Shown piece after piece: positions 34,011 to 42,299 of a DNA stretch of 64,000 nucleotides. The number at the start of each line of letters is the position of its first letter. Position 1 is the first letter of the stretch. A program made the translations under genes and the position numbers. A model generated the notes under the pieces. It saw nothing but the letters and a program-made list of their open reading frames with translations. It did not search any database and was not told the DNA's origin. Source of the DNA: Brevibacterium zhoupengii (lineage in GTDB: Bacteria; Actinomycetota; Actinomycetes; Actinomycetales; Brevibacteriaceae); the NCBI RefSeq assembly GCF_021117425.1, contig NZ_CP088298.1:3782001-3846000 (forward strand), read 5' to 3'.

Positions 34011-35165
34011 TCAGAGCTGATAGCGACGGTTGCCCTGCATCCCGTCCGCCGGTGAACCCGGAGCCAGGTCGATCTGCTTGCGCTTCGGGTCGATCTGCAC
34101 GGTGACCAGGGTCGCCGAGCGGTCTCCGTACGCGGCACCTGGATCCGGGGTGCAGGACACCGGCGCCTCGCCCGGACCGGTGGTCAGAATGTCGATGAGA
34201 TCGGCTGCCGACCCGGGGCCATCGGATGCTCTCTCTTGCCTGGAGTAGTCCTCGAGTCGCTGCTCGAGGTGAGCGTGACGTGCCCGCGAGGTCGAGGTCG
34301 CATTGAGTTCGAGGCTGCCTGGGATGAGCTCGGGGTGCAGGAAGTGGTTCGTGTGCAGCAGGAATCCTGCACCGGCGTCAACGCCCGGAGTCGCACTCGG
34401 GGTTGGGCTCGAGGCCCCGGCTCGACGCTCACGCTTCTGGGCGTTGGCGATCTCGACCTGGACCACCTCGTCGGCGGTGACCACCGTGATGATCGACGAT
34501 GATGTAGTGGGTGCCGAGTGGATGATCTCGAGCGCCTCGGCAAGAGTGCTCGCCGTTGACAGGACTCGATCGAGGATCATGTGGATGGGCACTCCCCCGG
34601 GACCGTCGCCCTCGTGCTTGAGGATGTTGAGCAGGACGCCGACACCGGCCTCGTTGAGTCCGATCTTGCCTGGCATCCCGTATTCGGCGATGCCCACGTG
34701 GCGCAGCTGCCCGGGCACGGCACCCACATCGTTGATGTGCCACAGTGTCGAGAAGTCGGCGGCCCAATCCCAGTTCTGCGCGGCCAGCGAGCTTCCGGGG
34801 CGGGTGAAGCTCACGGTCGAACACTCCGTCGCCGAGGCCGGCGCCAGGGTCATGATCTCTGTGCGGGCGATGACCTCCATGAGTTCCTCAACCGGGATCT
34901 CCGCACCCTGTGCCACGGCTGCCACCTCCTCGGCGGCTTCCGGGGACCAGGCCCGGAGACGTGCGAGGCTCGAGGCAGCCGCGGCACGGACATCCGCCTC
35001 GGCGATGGACAGAAAATCGAAGTAGCGCCGGTAGCCGGCGATCGCGGACTCGATGCCAGTGCGCAGCTCTCGCCCACGCTGGGTGCCACGCCGGAGGTGG
35101 TCGGAGGCTCGGACCGTGAAGGTCTCGGGCCTGACCTCGGCTGCGGGGACGTATTCGGTGCTCAT
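34011..35165 (-). CDS. C45-type autoproteolytic acyltransferase/hydrolase (IAT-like)
   Basis: From ATG 35165 (AAAAGGA upstream) the protein has 384 residues. It matches the peptidase C45 / acyl-CoA:6-aminopenicillanate acyltransferase family of Ntn hydrolases, with 'ASATECSTVSFTRPGSSLAAQNWDW', where C115 would become the N-terminal nucleophile after self-cleavage. Also present are 'HVGIAEYGMPGKIGLNEAGVGVLLN' and the Asn-rich 'LHTNHFLHPEL'. These enzymes hydrolyse or transfer acyl groups on small amides. The gene follows an MBL-fold hydrolase by 34 bp, suggesting a two-enzyme degradative unit, perhaps acting on a lactam, lactone or acylated amino acid. Confidence 0.85.
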   Translation of the reverse strand: MSTEYVPAAEVRPETFTVRASDHLRRGTQRGRELRTGIESAIAGYRRYFDFLSIAEADVRAAAASSLARLRAWSPEAAEEVAAVAQGAEIPVEELMEVIARTEIMTLAPASATECSTVSFTRPGSSLAAQNWDWAADFSTLWHINDVGAVPGQLRHVGIAEYGMPGKIGLNEAGVGVLLNILKHEGDGPGGVPIHMILDRVLSTASTLAEALEIIHSAPTTSSSIITVVTADEVVQVEIANAQKRERRAGASSPTPSATPGVDAGAGFLLHTNHFLHPELIPGSLELNATSTSRARHAHLEQRLEDYSRQERASDGPGSAADLIDILTTGPGEAPVSCTPDPGAAYGDRSATLVTVQIDPKRKQIDLAPGSPADGMQGNRRYQL

Positions 35166-35199
35166 TGTCGATTCCTTTTCTCGCGCGGGCCAGTTCGTC

Positions 35200-36282
35200 T
35201 CACGACTGTGGGACGAGCGGCCCCACTCCGACGTCGATGTCCAGATAGTGCATGTGAGCGGCAGTTTCGGCCAGGGCGGCGAACAGGTTGAAGTTGTGCA
35301 GGGAGTCGAATCCACGCGACCAGTGCAGGCCCTGGGCGATCGAGTAGACGCTGTGATCGTCGGTGGCGTCCATGCGTTCTGTGATCTCGTCCAGACGCTG
35401 CTGATGGTGCTCGACGAGTTCGCGTCGGCGATCGTGGAGGCCCTGGAAGCGGAAGCCGTGTGCGGGCAGGACCGCCACCTCGGCGTCGAGCTGTCCGATC
35501 TTGTCCAGGGAACCGAGATAGTCGCCGAGGCTGTGCGTGATCGCACCGCTGTCGAGTCCGATGTTCGGGGTGATCGTCGGGAGCACATGGTCACCGGAGA
35601 ACAGCAGCTGGCCCTCGTCGCGAACGAACACCGAATGCCCGTAGGTGTGGCCCGGGGTCCACAGCGCCCGCAGCGATCCGGACTCCAGCGGCAGTTCGGA
35701 GCCGTCTTCGAGGATGTTCACGGTGTCGGGCATATTGCTCATCAGCAGTGCGAAGTCATTCTTCGATCCGGCCTCACCCTTGCCCTTCTTGCCGCCGACC
35801 TGGAGACTTTCGACCTCGTCCCAGCGGTCCTCGGGCACTCCGTAAGCGCGGGCAATATTGATGCTCGGGTCGACGCCGGTGCCCAGGTCCACGCTCTTGG
35901 AGAAGAACTTCTTGATCGAGCGCAGGTCCTCGCCGTGCATGGCGACCCACATGTCGGGGTTCTTGTGCAGCAGCGCCGGAACCAGCCCGATGTGGTCGCG
36001 GTGATAGTGGGTGATTGCGATCCCGTGGACGTTTGCGACGGTGAATCCCAGGGATCCCAGCGCCGAGGTGAGCGCCAGGTATTGGTCCTTGCCGTCCCAA
36101 CCGGGATCGATGAGGATCAACCCGGAGCCGTCGGCGATGGCGTAGCAGTAGGTGTAGACGAGCGGATTGTTCGGGATCGGGACGGGAATCGCCCAGACGC
36201 CTTCGGCAACGTTCTCCACGTCGGGCAGGACTCTGTCCTTCCACGCCTTCGACTGTGCGGAGCTGAGTGATTCGATCGCCAT
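35200..36282 (-). CDS. metallo-beta-lactamase-fold hydrolase
   Basis: The MBL-fold signature 'AITHYHRDHIGLVPALL' (HxHxDH zinc site) is followed by 'TPGHTYGHSVFVRDEGQLLFSGDHVLP', which gives the third His and the bridging Asp, and by a final 'VLPAHG' His. The C-terminal ~100 residues resemble the helical extension of lactonase/thioesterase-like MBL proteins. At 360 residues from ATG 36282 it is longer than minimal MBL enzymes. An upstream ATG at 36321 is also open and the ribosome sites are weak for both. It is probably co-transcribed with the C45 hydrolase. Confidence 0.85.
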   Translation of the reverse strand: MAIESLSSAQSKAWKDRVLPDVENVAEGVWAIPVPIPNNPLVYTYCYAIADGSGLILIDPGWDGKDQYLALTSALGSLGFTVANVHGIAITHYHRDHIGLVPALLHKNPDMWVAMHGEDLRSIKKFFSKSVDLGTGVDPSINIARAYGVPEDRWDEVESLQVGGKKGKGEAGSKNDFALLMSNMPDTVNILEDGSELPLESGSLRALWTPGHTYGHSVFVRDEGQLLFSGDHVLPTITPNIGLDSGAITHSLGDYLGSLDKIGQLDAEVAVLPAHGFRFQGLHDRRRELVEHHQQRLDEITERMDATDDHSVYSIAQGLHWSRGFDSLHNFNLFAALAETAAHMHYLDIDVGVGPLVPQS

Positions 36283-36650
36283 TGTTCGCCGTTGCCTCTC
36301 TTCGTCGAGCATCATTGCCAATGCTGATCAACCTACTCTCTTTGCGCAATTGCTGAAAAGTCGTTCGATAGGCGGGACAGGGAGGAATGGTGGGCCAGCA
36401 CCACTTCGGCGTCGGAATGGACACGAAGCCGTGCGTGAAGTGTCGACTGGAAATCAGCAACCTTGGCTACTGGATTCGTTGCGAACGTCGCGATGCAGGT
36501 GAAGTTATCGTTTCGTTTCGTGAGAATGATTGCGTTTTCGGTTGCACAAGGGATAGCATCTATGGCGCAGATCACTTCGGCTCCTGTGCTCAGACAGAGC
36601 CGAACGCGGTCGCAGAAACATCCGGCAATACTCATCGTGGAGGATTGATA
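36283..36650. other. divergent intergenic region between MBL hydrolase and APC permease
   Basis: About 370 bp, more AT-rich than its surroundings near 36490-36540. It contains short open frames on both strands, but none shows a family pattern or ribosome site. A strong ribosome site (GGAGG, 36639-36643) serves the permease. Confidence 0.4.
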
Positions 36651-38060
36651 ATGGCCGCGTCTGGCTCACTGAAACGCAACCTCGGACTGTGGTCCATCGT
36701 CGGGCTCGGCCTTGGATATATGACGCCGACGGTGGTCTTCGATACGTTCGGAATAGTGTCGGATGAAACCAGCGGGGCGGTGCCGTCCGCCTATCTCATC
36801 GCTCTCATCGTCATGGTGTTCACGGCCTTCAGCTACGGCAAGATGGTCAAGGTCTTCCCCACTGCAGGCTCGGCCTATACGTACACGCGTGAGACCATGA
36901 GTCCCGGCCTCGGGTTCTTGGTCGGCTGGACCTCACTCATGGACTACCTGTTGCTGCCGATGGTCAACTGCCTCATCGCCCGCCTGTATATGGAGTCCCT
37001 GGTCCCCGACGCTCCGCCATGGGTGTGGGTGGTCCTCTACACCGTGATCATGACCGCCATTGTTGCCGTCTCCATGCGCGGAACAGCCAACCTCAACGGC
37101 GTTCTCCTGGTCTTCGCCGTCACCATGGTGACGCTCTTCTGCATCGTCGCCGTCGTCAACCTGACCAACGGCGATGGATCCGGAATCGTCTTCAGCGCCG
37201 AACCCTTCATGCACGAGGGCGTGCACATGTCCGCGCTGCTCACCGGCGCCACCGTCGTCTGCTTCTCATTCATCGGCTTCGACGCCGTGACGATGTACAC
37301 CAACGAAGCCAAGCATGTGAACCTCATGCCCAAGGCGATTCTACTGACCGTCCTCGCCGGCGGCGCCATCTTCCTCGTCGCCAGCTACTTCGCCCAGCAG
37401 CTCTTCCCCGACAATTCGCAGTTCAACGTCGTCGATGATCCGCTGCCGGAGATCGGCCTCCTCACCGGCGGGCCCGTCTTCATGGGCTTCTTCCTCGCTG
37501 CGGCCTTCGCTGCCACAGTCGCCTCGGGTCTGGCCTCCCATGCCTCGGTCTCTCGCATGCTGCTGGTGATGGGACGCAACGGGGTGCTCCCGCGCAAGGC
37601 CTTCGGCTACATCCACCCGAAGACGCACACCCCGATGTTCAACATCTTCCTCGTCGGCGCGGTCTGCCTGTTGGCGATGTCGTTCAGCCTCGAGTTCATC
37701 TCCGCGCTGATCAACTTCGGGGCGCTCATCGCCTTCACCTTCGTCAACCTCACGGTCATCGCTCACTTCGCGTTCCGCACCAGGCAGGTCGTCGACGTCA
37801 AGTCAGCGTTCAACTACGTGGTGCTGCCAGCGATCGGCGCGATTCTCACCGGCATTCTGTGGGTGAGCCTGCACGAGACCGCCCTCATCGGCGGAGTGGT
37901 GTGGTTGGCCATCGGCGTCATCTATCTGGCCGTGCTCACCCGCGGCTTCAAACGGACAGTCCGCAGCTTCGACGACCCCGAGGCCGACGCCGAGATGTCC
38001 GAACCTGAGGCTGAACCAGAGGCGAAGTCCGAAGCCGAGGCCAAACCAGAGTCCATCTGA
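36651..38060 (+). CDS. APC-superfamily amino-acid/amine permease
   Basis: From ATG 36651 (GGAGG seven bases upstream) the protein has 469 residues and about twelve membrane spans. The first span carries the APC helix motif 'LGLWSIVGLGLGYMTPTVVFDTFGI' and helix 6 'FSFIGFDAVTMYTNEAKHVN', both typical of amino-acid/polyamine permeases. The last ~30 residues are Glu/Ala/Pro-rich low complexity. It probably imports an amino acid or amine; the neighbouring C45/MBL hydrolases could supply or follow its substrate, though the permease is divergent from them. The longer open frame upstream of 36651 is not conserved. Confidence 0.9.
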   Translation: MAASGSLKRNLGLWSIVGLGLGYMTPTVVFDTFGIVSDETSGAVPSAYLIALIVMVFTAFSYGKMVKVFPTAGSAYTYTRETMSPGLGFLVGWTSLMDYLLLPMVNCLIARLYMESLVPDAPPWVWVVLYTVIMTAIVAVSMRGTANLNGVLLVFAVTMVTLFCIVAVVNLTNGDGSGIVFSAEPFMHEGVHMSALLTGATVVCFSFIGFDAVTMYTNEAKHVNLMPKAILLTVLAGGAIFLVASYFAQQLFPDNSQFNVVDDPLPEIGLLTGGPVFMGFFLAAAFAATVASGLASHASVSRMLLVMGRNGVLPRKAFGYIHPKTHTPMFNIFLVGAVCLLAMSFSLEFISALINFGALIAFTFVNLTVIAHFAFRTRQVVDVKSAFNYVVLPAIGAILTGILWVSLHETALIGGVVWLAIGVIYLAVLTRGFKRTVRSFDDPEADAEMSEPEAEPEAKSEAEAKPESI

Positions 38061-38073
38061 GAGTAGGGACGCG

Positions 38074-38120
38074 GAAAGCCCCCGCTCGCCATCGTTTTCA
38101 CGATGCGAACGGGGGCTTTC
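38074..38120. terminator. bidirectional terminator between APC permease and tRNA-Ser
   Basis: Perfect 11-bp arms GAAAGCCCCCG (38074-38084) and complement (38110-38120), with an inner stem ATCG/CGAT. It serves the convergent permease (+) and tRNA (-). Confidence 0.88.
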
Positions 38121-38126
38121 ACTTTG

Positions 38127-38211
38127 CGGAAGCGGTGGGATTCGAACCCACGGTACGTTGCCGCACAATGGTTTTCAAGACCATCTCCTTCGGCCGCTCG
38201 GACACGCTTCC
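38127..38211 (-). tRNA. tRNA-Ser (anticodon UGA)
   Basis: On the minus strand: acceptor GGAAGCG with CGCTTCC, discriminator G; anticodon stem ATGGT/ACCAT with loop CTTGAAA, giving TGA; long variable arm; T-arm GTGGG-TTCGAAT-CCCAC. Reads UCA and related serine codons. CCA is not encoded. Confidence 0.97.
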
Positions 38212-38313
38212 AATGGTTCGCCATGAACCACGGCCTGCTCAGCGCGAAGCTGAGCCACAATAGTTTCTCATAAACCGATTGTCTTCTGCTAATCGATTCT
38301 CGAAGGACTCGAG

Positions 38314-40632
38314 TCAGTGCTTCCCCGTACTGGTGTCCTGCTCTGAAACATCGGTCGGCAGCTGCTCTGAAACATCGGTCGCGGACTTGTCGGAACCTTC
38401 AGGCTTCAGCTTCTCGTGCTTTCCCTCACTCACGATGTGACGACCTGTCGAATCCGAATCTTCCGCGGCGGCACCGCGTGCAGCGAAGGTCGCAGGCACG
38501 GGTGAGACGACGAATTCGTCTTCTTCGTCCTCGAACTCCTCTTCGGCCGAGTCAGCCAGTTCAGAGGGGCTCTGACGGCGAATCTTGCTCTGCCTGGAAG
38601 CACCGATCGAGGGCGCTGCCGGCTTCTGCTGGACTGCAGGGCGTGGCTGAGGCTCGGCGGGCTCTGCTTCGTCCACCTCCGAGGTGGTGTCGGCATCCGA
38701 TGTGGTCTCGGCGTCGGCGAGAGCCTCGTCGGCTTCGACCACGACAGCAGGCTTCTCTGCTTCCTTCGTGTCAGAATCCTCAGCCTCAACCTCTGCTGTG
38801 GTGTCGGAGTCGGGCTCAGCCGAATCATCGGCGGCAACCGAGACGTCGGAAGCAACGTCGGCCGAAACGTCGGCGGCAGCCGCAGGGACGGGCGCAGCTG
38901 GCGAAACAGCCTCGGCCGAAGCGTCGGCCGACTCATCCACCTTGCCTGAAGCAGCTGCAGCGGTCGCGGGAACATTGACCTCAGCCTCGGCGGGGGTATC
39001 ACCGGAACGGGCCGGCTTGCCCTTAAGCACGAGGGTCAGGGTCGACAGCGGAACCGAGAGCCAATTGGGTCGGTTGCGCAGCTCGGTGACGACCTCCACA
39101 AGGAGCCTGTCGATGAGGGCCGCGCGCAGAACCGGATCGCCGAGTCCCAGGGTCTCACCCCGGGCACGGGAGTACCCGCTCAGCAGCGAGTTCTGCACCT
39201 GCGAGGCCCACAGGAACTCCGGAGAGTCGTAGATGGTCCGCAGCGCGGACGCGTCATTGCCGAAGCCGTTGACGACGAGTCCGCCGTCTTCGGATTCGAG
39301 CTCGCCGGTCCGCTGCAGGCGAGCAAACCCAGCGGCATAGTCAATACTGCGCAGCAGGGCCACGAGGTCCAGTGCCACCGGCTTGGGGTCGGAGTTCGTT
39401 GAGTCCGTGAACTTCACGACCGAATAGCCGTCGGTCCCGGAACTCACCACGTGATCCAGTGTCAGCTCACCGTGGATCTTCTGCAGCACACCGACCGTCT
39501 CAAGTGATTGCAGCTTCGCACGGTGGGCACGCAGCTCGGGCACCAGGGAGTCCAGGGCCAGAGGGGCACGACCCAACGCCCAGTCGATGCGCTCGATCCA
39601 CTTCTTGGCCAACTGCTTCGTCGGCTCTCCACGGCCTTCGACGATGCCGAATTCGGCGGCCATGTCGGAGTGGAGCTCACCGATGCGGCGACCCATCTCC
39701 GCGGCCTGAGCATTGTAGGCACCGATCGACCCCGAGTCGACGGCGCACACGATGTCCACGGCTTCGCGCCAAGCAGGTTCGGCGTCGACGTCGACGTGGG
39801 ACAGCAGGGCCATCGGAGCTTCCATCTCGGTGACTTCGAACATGTCGTACCACCGGCCCGAGCCCCAGCCGATGACCTCGGGGACACTGCGGGAGCCCGC
39901 CTCGGTGAGCAGGACGGGAATCGTCAGCGATGACGGCATCCCGTTCTCCAGCACACGGAAGAAACTGAGCTCCATCGGCTCGTACTCGTCGTGGATGATG
40001 ACCGTTGACTTGGAGGCACCTGCATCGGAGACCTCGATGGGTCGGATGTCGACGGGCAGCTCTTCACGGGTATCGGTGACCAGGGCAGCCTTCGATGGCT
40101 TCGGTGGAACCACCTCGGCGGGGGAACCGTTATAGGCAGTCGCTGATTGGGACGCAGCAATCTGCGCCGATGGCGAATGGGCGGGCAGAGCGTCCCGTGT
40201 CTCTGCCTTCTCCTGGCTGTGTCGCAGGGATTCGGTGCTCAGCTGGCCGCCGTCGAAGACCTTGCGCTTAGTGATCGCGTCGGCCATGAGGTTGACGAAC
40301 ACGGGGTCTGCCGCGCCGTCGTAGACGTAGACGTGACCCAGAGCCAGGTCATCGATCTGACCGATCAGCGACTTGCGCAGGTGCATGTCTTCGACTCCGC
40401 GCAGTGAGAGCGGAATGTTGAGCCGGCGCAGGGTCGGTCCGTCACCGACAGAGATCACGGTGACGAGGCCGGCGAAACCGCCGAGCTCCTCGGCCTTGTA
40501 GACGAAGGCGCGAGCCACCGACATCGGGGTGATATCGGGGTCGGTTCCGAAATCTGCGGCGAGCTTGGGAAACCACGACTGCCGAGGTATCCAGCTGGCT
40601 AACAGTTGCTCCAGCTCACTGCTGATGGCCAT
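38314..40632 (-). CDS. maltokinase-like protein, probable pseudokinase with long disordered tail
   Basis: Residues 1-500 follow the actinobacterial maltokinase (Pep2/Mak) plan: an N-terminal cap ('LLASWIPRQSWFPKLA') and a kinase fold ending 'VALDLVALLRSIDYAAGFARL'. The catalytic loop, normally HGDLHLGQ, reads HGELTLDH (H387 onward), so the catalytic Asp is Glu and the metal-binding residue is changed. The DFEGEP metal motif is replaced by 'VKFTDST'. Both losses predict no phosphotransfer. Residues ~530-772 are Ala/Glu/Asp/Ser/Val-rich and disordered and end in a short duplicated 'SEQLPTDVSEQ' element. No trehalose synthase or glgE gene lies nearby. I infer a regulatory or scaffold role. Confidence 0.8.
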   Translation of the reverse strand: MAISSELEQLLASWIPRQSWFPKLAADFGTDPDITPMSVARAFVYKAEELGGFAGLVTVISVGDGPTLRRLNIPLSLRGVEDMHLRKSLIGQIDDLALGHVYVYDGAADPVFVNLMADAITKRKVFDGGQLSTESLRHSQEKAETRDALPAHSPSAQIAASQSATAYNGSPAEVVPPKPSKAALVTDTREELPVDIRPIEVSDAGASKSTVIIHDEYEPMELSFFRVLENGMPSSLTIPVLLTEAGSRSVPEVIGWGSGRWYDMFEVTEMEAPMALLSHVDVDAEPAWREAVDIVCAVDSGSIGAYNAQAAEMGRRIGELHSDMAAEFGIVEGRGEPTKQLAKKWIERIDWALGRAPLALDSLVPELRAHRAKLQSLETVGVLQKIHGELTLDHVVSSGTDGYSVVKFTDSTNSDPKPVALDLVALLRSIDYAAGFARLQRTGELESEDGGLVVNGFGNDASALRTIYDSPEFLWASQVQNSLLSGYSRARGETLGLGDPVLRAALIDRLLVEVVTELRNRPNWLSVPLSTLTLVLKGKPARSGDTPAEAEVNVPATAAAASGKVDESADASAEAVSPAAPVPAAAADVSADVASDVSVAADDSAEPDSDTTAEVEAEDSDTKEAEKPAVVVEADEALADAETTSDADTTSEVDEAEPAEPQPRPAVQQKPAAPSIGASRQSKIRRQSPSELADSAEEEFEDEEDEFVVSPVPATFAARGAAAEDSDSTGRHIVSEGKHEKLKPEGSDKSATDVSEQLPTDVSEQDTSTGKH

Positions 40633-40846
40633 GTCGCCTCCTTGAAGGAATTACGGGCGTCTCCATCCAATCATGTTACGACCTTCGCGCTGTTCAGGGC
40701 GCACCCGAAATCATCAACTCAGCACCACTTTCCTTCCTTTCAGCGCACCGGCGGAGCACTGTCCCGGTACCGGTCAGCGGCCTGCCAAGTGTCCTTATCT
40801 CGGAACGACTTGCGCAAGGGCAAGACAGAAGGAGCACAATGGTGTC

Positions 40847-42133
40847 GTGTTGAAAACAGACGAATCACCCCAGCAGCAAACACTCGCGAACGAGGTCGAA
40901 GCGGCCGCGACGCGAATTGCCGACTCCGTGATTAAGTCTCCCCTGCAGATTTCGGAGCGGCTCTCCGCCGCCACCGGTTCCACCGTCTACCTCAAGCGTG
41001 AGGACCTGCAGATGGTGCGCTCGTACAAGATCCGGGGCGCCTTCAACTTCATGCTCCAGCTTGATGAGACCGAGCGTGCCCGCGGAGTCGTGTGCGCATC
41101 GGCGGGCAACCACGCCCAGGGCTTCGCCCGCGCGTGCAAGGAACTAGGCATCCAGGGCACCATCTTCGTCCCCAAGACCACGCCGAGGCAGAAGATCGAA
41201 CGCGTGCGCCACTTCGGCGGCGACCGGGTGACCATCGAGATCTCCGGCTCCACCTATGACGATGCATCGGCACTGGCCCATCGGTACGCCGAACGCAATG
41301 ACGCCCTCCTCGTCTCCGCCTTCGATGACCTGCGCACCATCGCCGGCCAGGGAACGGTGGCCGTGGAGATCGCCGCCCAGCTTGAGGCCGCCCCCGACTA
41401 CATCATCGTGCCCGTCGGCGGCGGCGGAGTGATCTCCGGCATCGCCGCCTACGCGGCCGAGCACCTTCCCAACACCACCGTCATCGGCGCCGAACCCGCA
41501 GGAGCCGCCTCAATGATCGCGGCCCTCAAGGCCGGACGGCCGGTGACCTTGGAGAATATCGACCCCTTCGCCGACGGCACCGCAGTCAAACGCGCAGGCG
41601 CCCTGACCTACGACATCGTCTCCGAACTCAACGTCGATGTCCGCCCCGTCCCCGAAGGCTCCGTCGCCACGGAGATGCTCGACATGTACCAGGTCGACGG
41701 CATCATCGCCGAGCCTTCAGGTGCCATCGCCTCGGCGGCCATCGGGGCGCCAGGGACAGCCAAGCCGATCACCATCGAACCGGGTTCGACGGTCGTGTGC
41801 CTGGTCTCCGGCGGCAACAACGACATCTCCCGCTACCCCGAGATCCTCGAACGCTCACTCGTCCACGAGGGCCTCAAGCACTACTTCATCGTCGACTTCC
41901 CGCAGGAGCCCGGCGCTCTGCGTCGCTTCCTCAACGAGATCCTCGGGCCTGAGGACGACATCGCGATGTTCGAGTACGTCAAACGCTCCGACCGTGAGAC
42001 CGGCCCTGCCTTCGTCGGCATCGAACTCGGCAATGCCGAGGACCTGCCGAACCTGCTCGAACGCATGGACGCCTCACAGATCGAGATCGAACGCGTGCAC
42101 CAGAACTCACCGATGTTCCGTCTCTTCGCCTGA
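40847..42133 (+). CDS. ilvA: threonine ammonia-lyase (biosynthetic type with C-terminal ACT-like domain)
   Basis: The 428-residue PLP enzyme converts L-threonine to 2-oxobutyrate in isoleucine biosynthesis. It has PLP lysine K61 in 'VRSYKIRGAFN', 'SAGNHAQGFA', the PLP-phosphate loop 'VPVGGGGVISGIA' and the C-terminal domain 'HYFIVDFPQEPGALRRFLNEIL', typical of the ~420-residue actinobacterial IlvA. The GTG 40847 start lies 12 bases after AAGGAG. An ATG at 40839 is better placed for that site but opens a four-codon frame (MVSC, stop) that overlaps the GTG. The frame is open back to 40673, but that part is not conserved. Confidence 0.92.
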   Translation: MLKTDESPQQQTLANEVEAAATRIADSVIKSPLQISERLSAATGSTVYLKREDLQMVRSYKIRGAFNFMLQLDETERARGVVCASAGNHAQGFARACKELGIQGTIFVPKTTPRQKIERVRHFGGDRVTIEISGSTYDDASALAHRYAERNDALLVSAFDDLRTIAGQGTVAVEIAAQLEAAPDYIIVPVGGGGVISGIAAYAAEHLPNTTVIGAEPAGAASMIAALKAGRPVTLENIDPFADGTAVKRAGALTYDIVSELNVDVRPVPEGSVATEMLDMYQVDGIIAEPSGAIASAAIGAPGTAKPITIEPGSTVVCLVSGGNNDISRYPEILERSLVHEGLKHYFIVDFPQEPGALRRFLNEILGPEDDIAMFEYVKRSDRETGPAFVGIELGNAEDLPNLLERMDASQIEIERVHQNSPMFRLFA

Positions 42134-42211
42134 GGGCCTCGGCTGAGGCGCTTCGGCTGAGGGCCTCGGCTGAGGGCCTCGGCTGAGGCGCTTCGGCTGA
42201 GGGCCTCGAGC
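42131..42211 (+). repeat. 13/14-bp tandem repeat starting on the ilvA stop codon
   Basis: Six units starting at 42131, 42144, 42158, 42171, 42184 and 42198 alternate TGAGGGCCTCGGC and TGAGGCGCTTCGGC. Units 1-3 and 4-6 form a 40-bp higher-order duplication. The first TGA is the ilvA stop codon. Confidence 0.92.
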
Positions 42212-42299
42212 TGTTTGCCTGAAGGCCTCGAGACTCAGCGCTGTCTTGCAGCTCAAAGCGGCCCGGGTCGATCGTCGGGCAAACCACTAGAGTGGAATC

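Noticed and set aside
36344..36351. Short TTGCGCAA palindrome
   Set aside because: Eight-base palindromes are expected by chance and it has no partner site.
36333..36635. 100-codon minus-strand ORF upstream of the APC permease
   Set aside because: No recognisable family, start context or conservation evidence; left as intergenic.
36387..36650. N-terminal extension of the APC permease
   Set aside because: Cysteine-rich stretch without family similarity; GGAGG and ATG 36651 give the normal N-terminus.
40673..40846. N-terminal extension of threonine deaminase
   Set aside because: No ribosome site and no similarity; the family starts near the GTG at 40847.
42131..42211. CRISPR-like array
   Set aside because: Units are 13-14 bp and directly tandem with no spacers; it is a simple tandem repeat. 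No CRISPR or cas genes were seen in the window.
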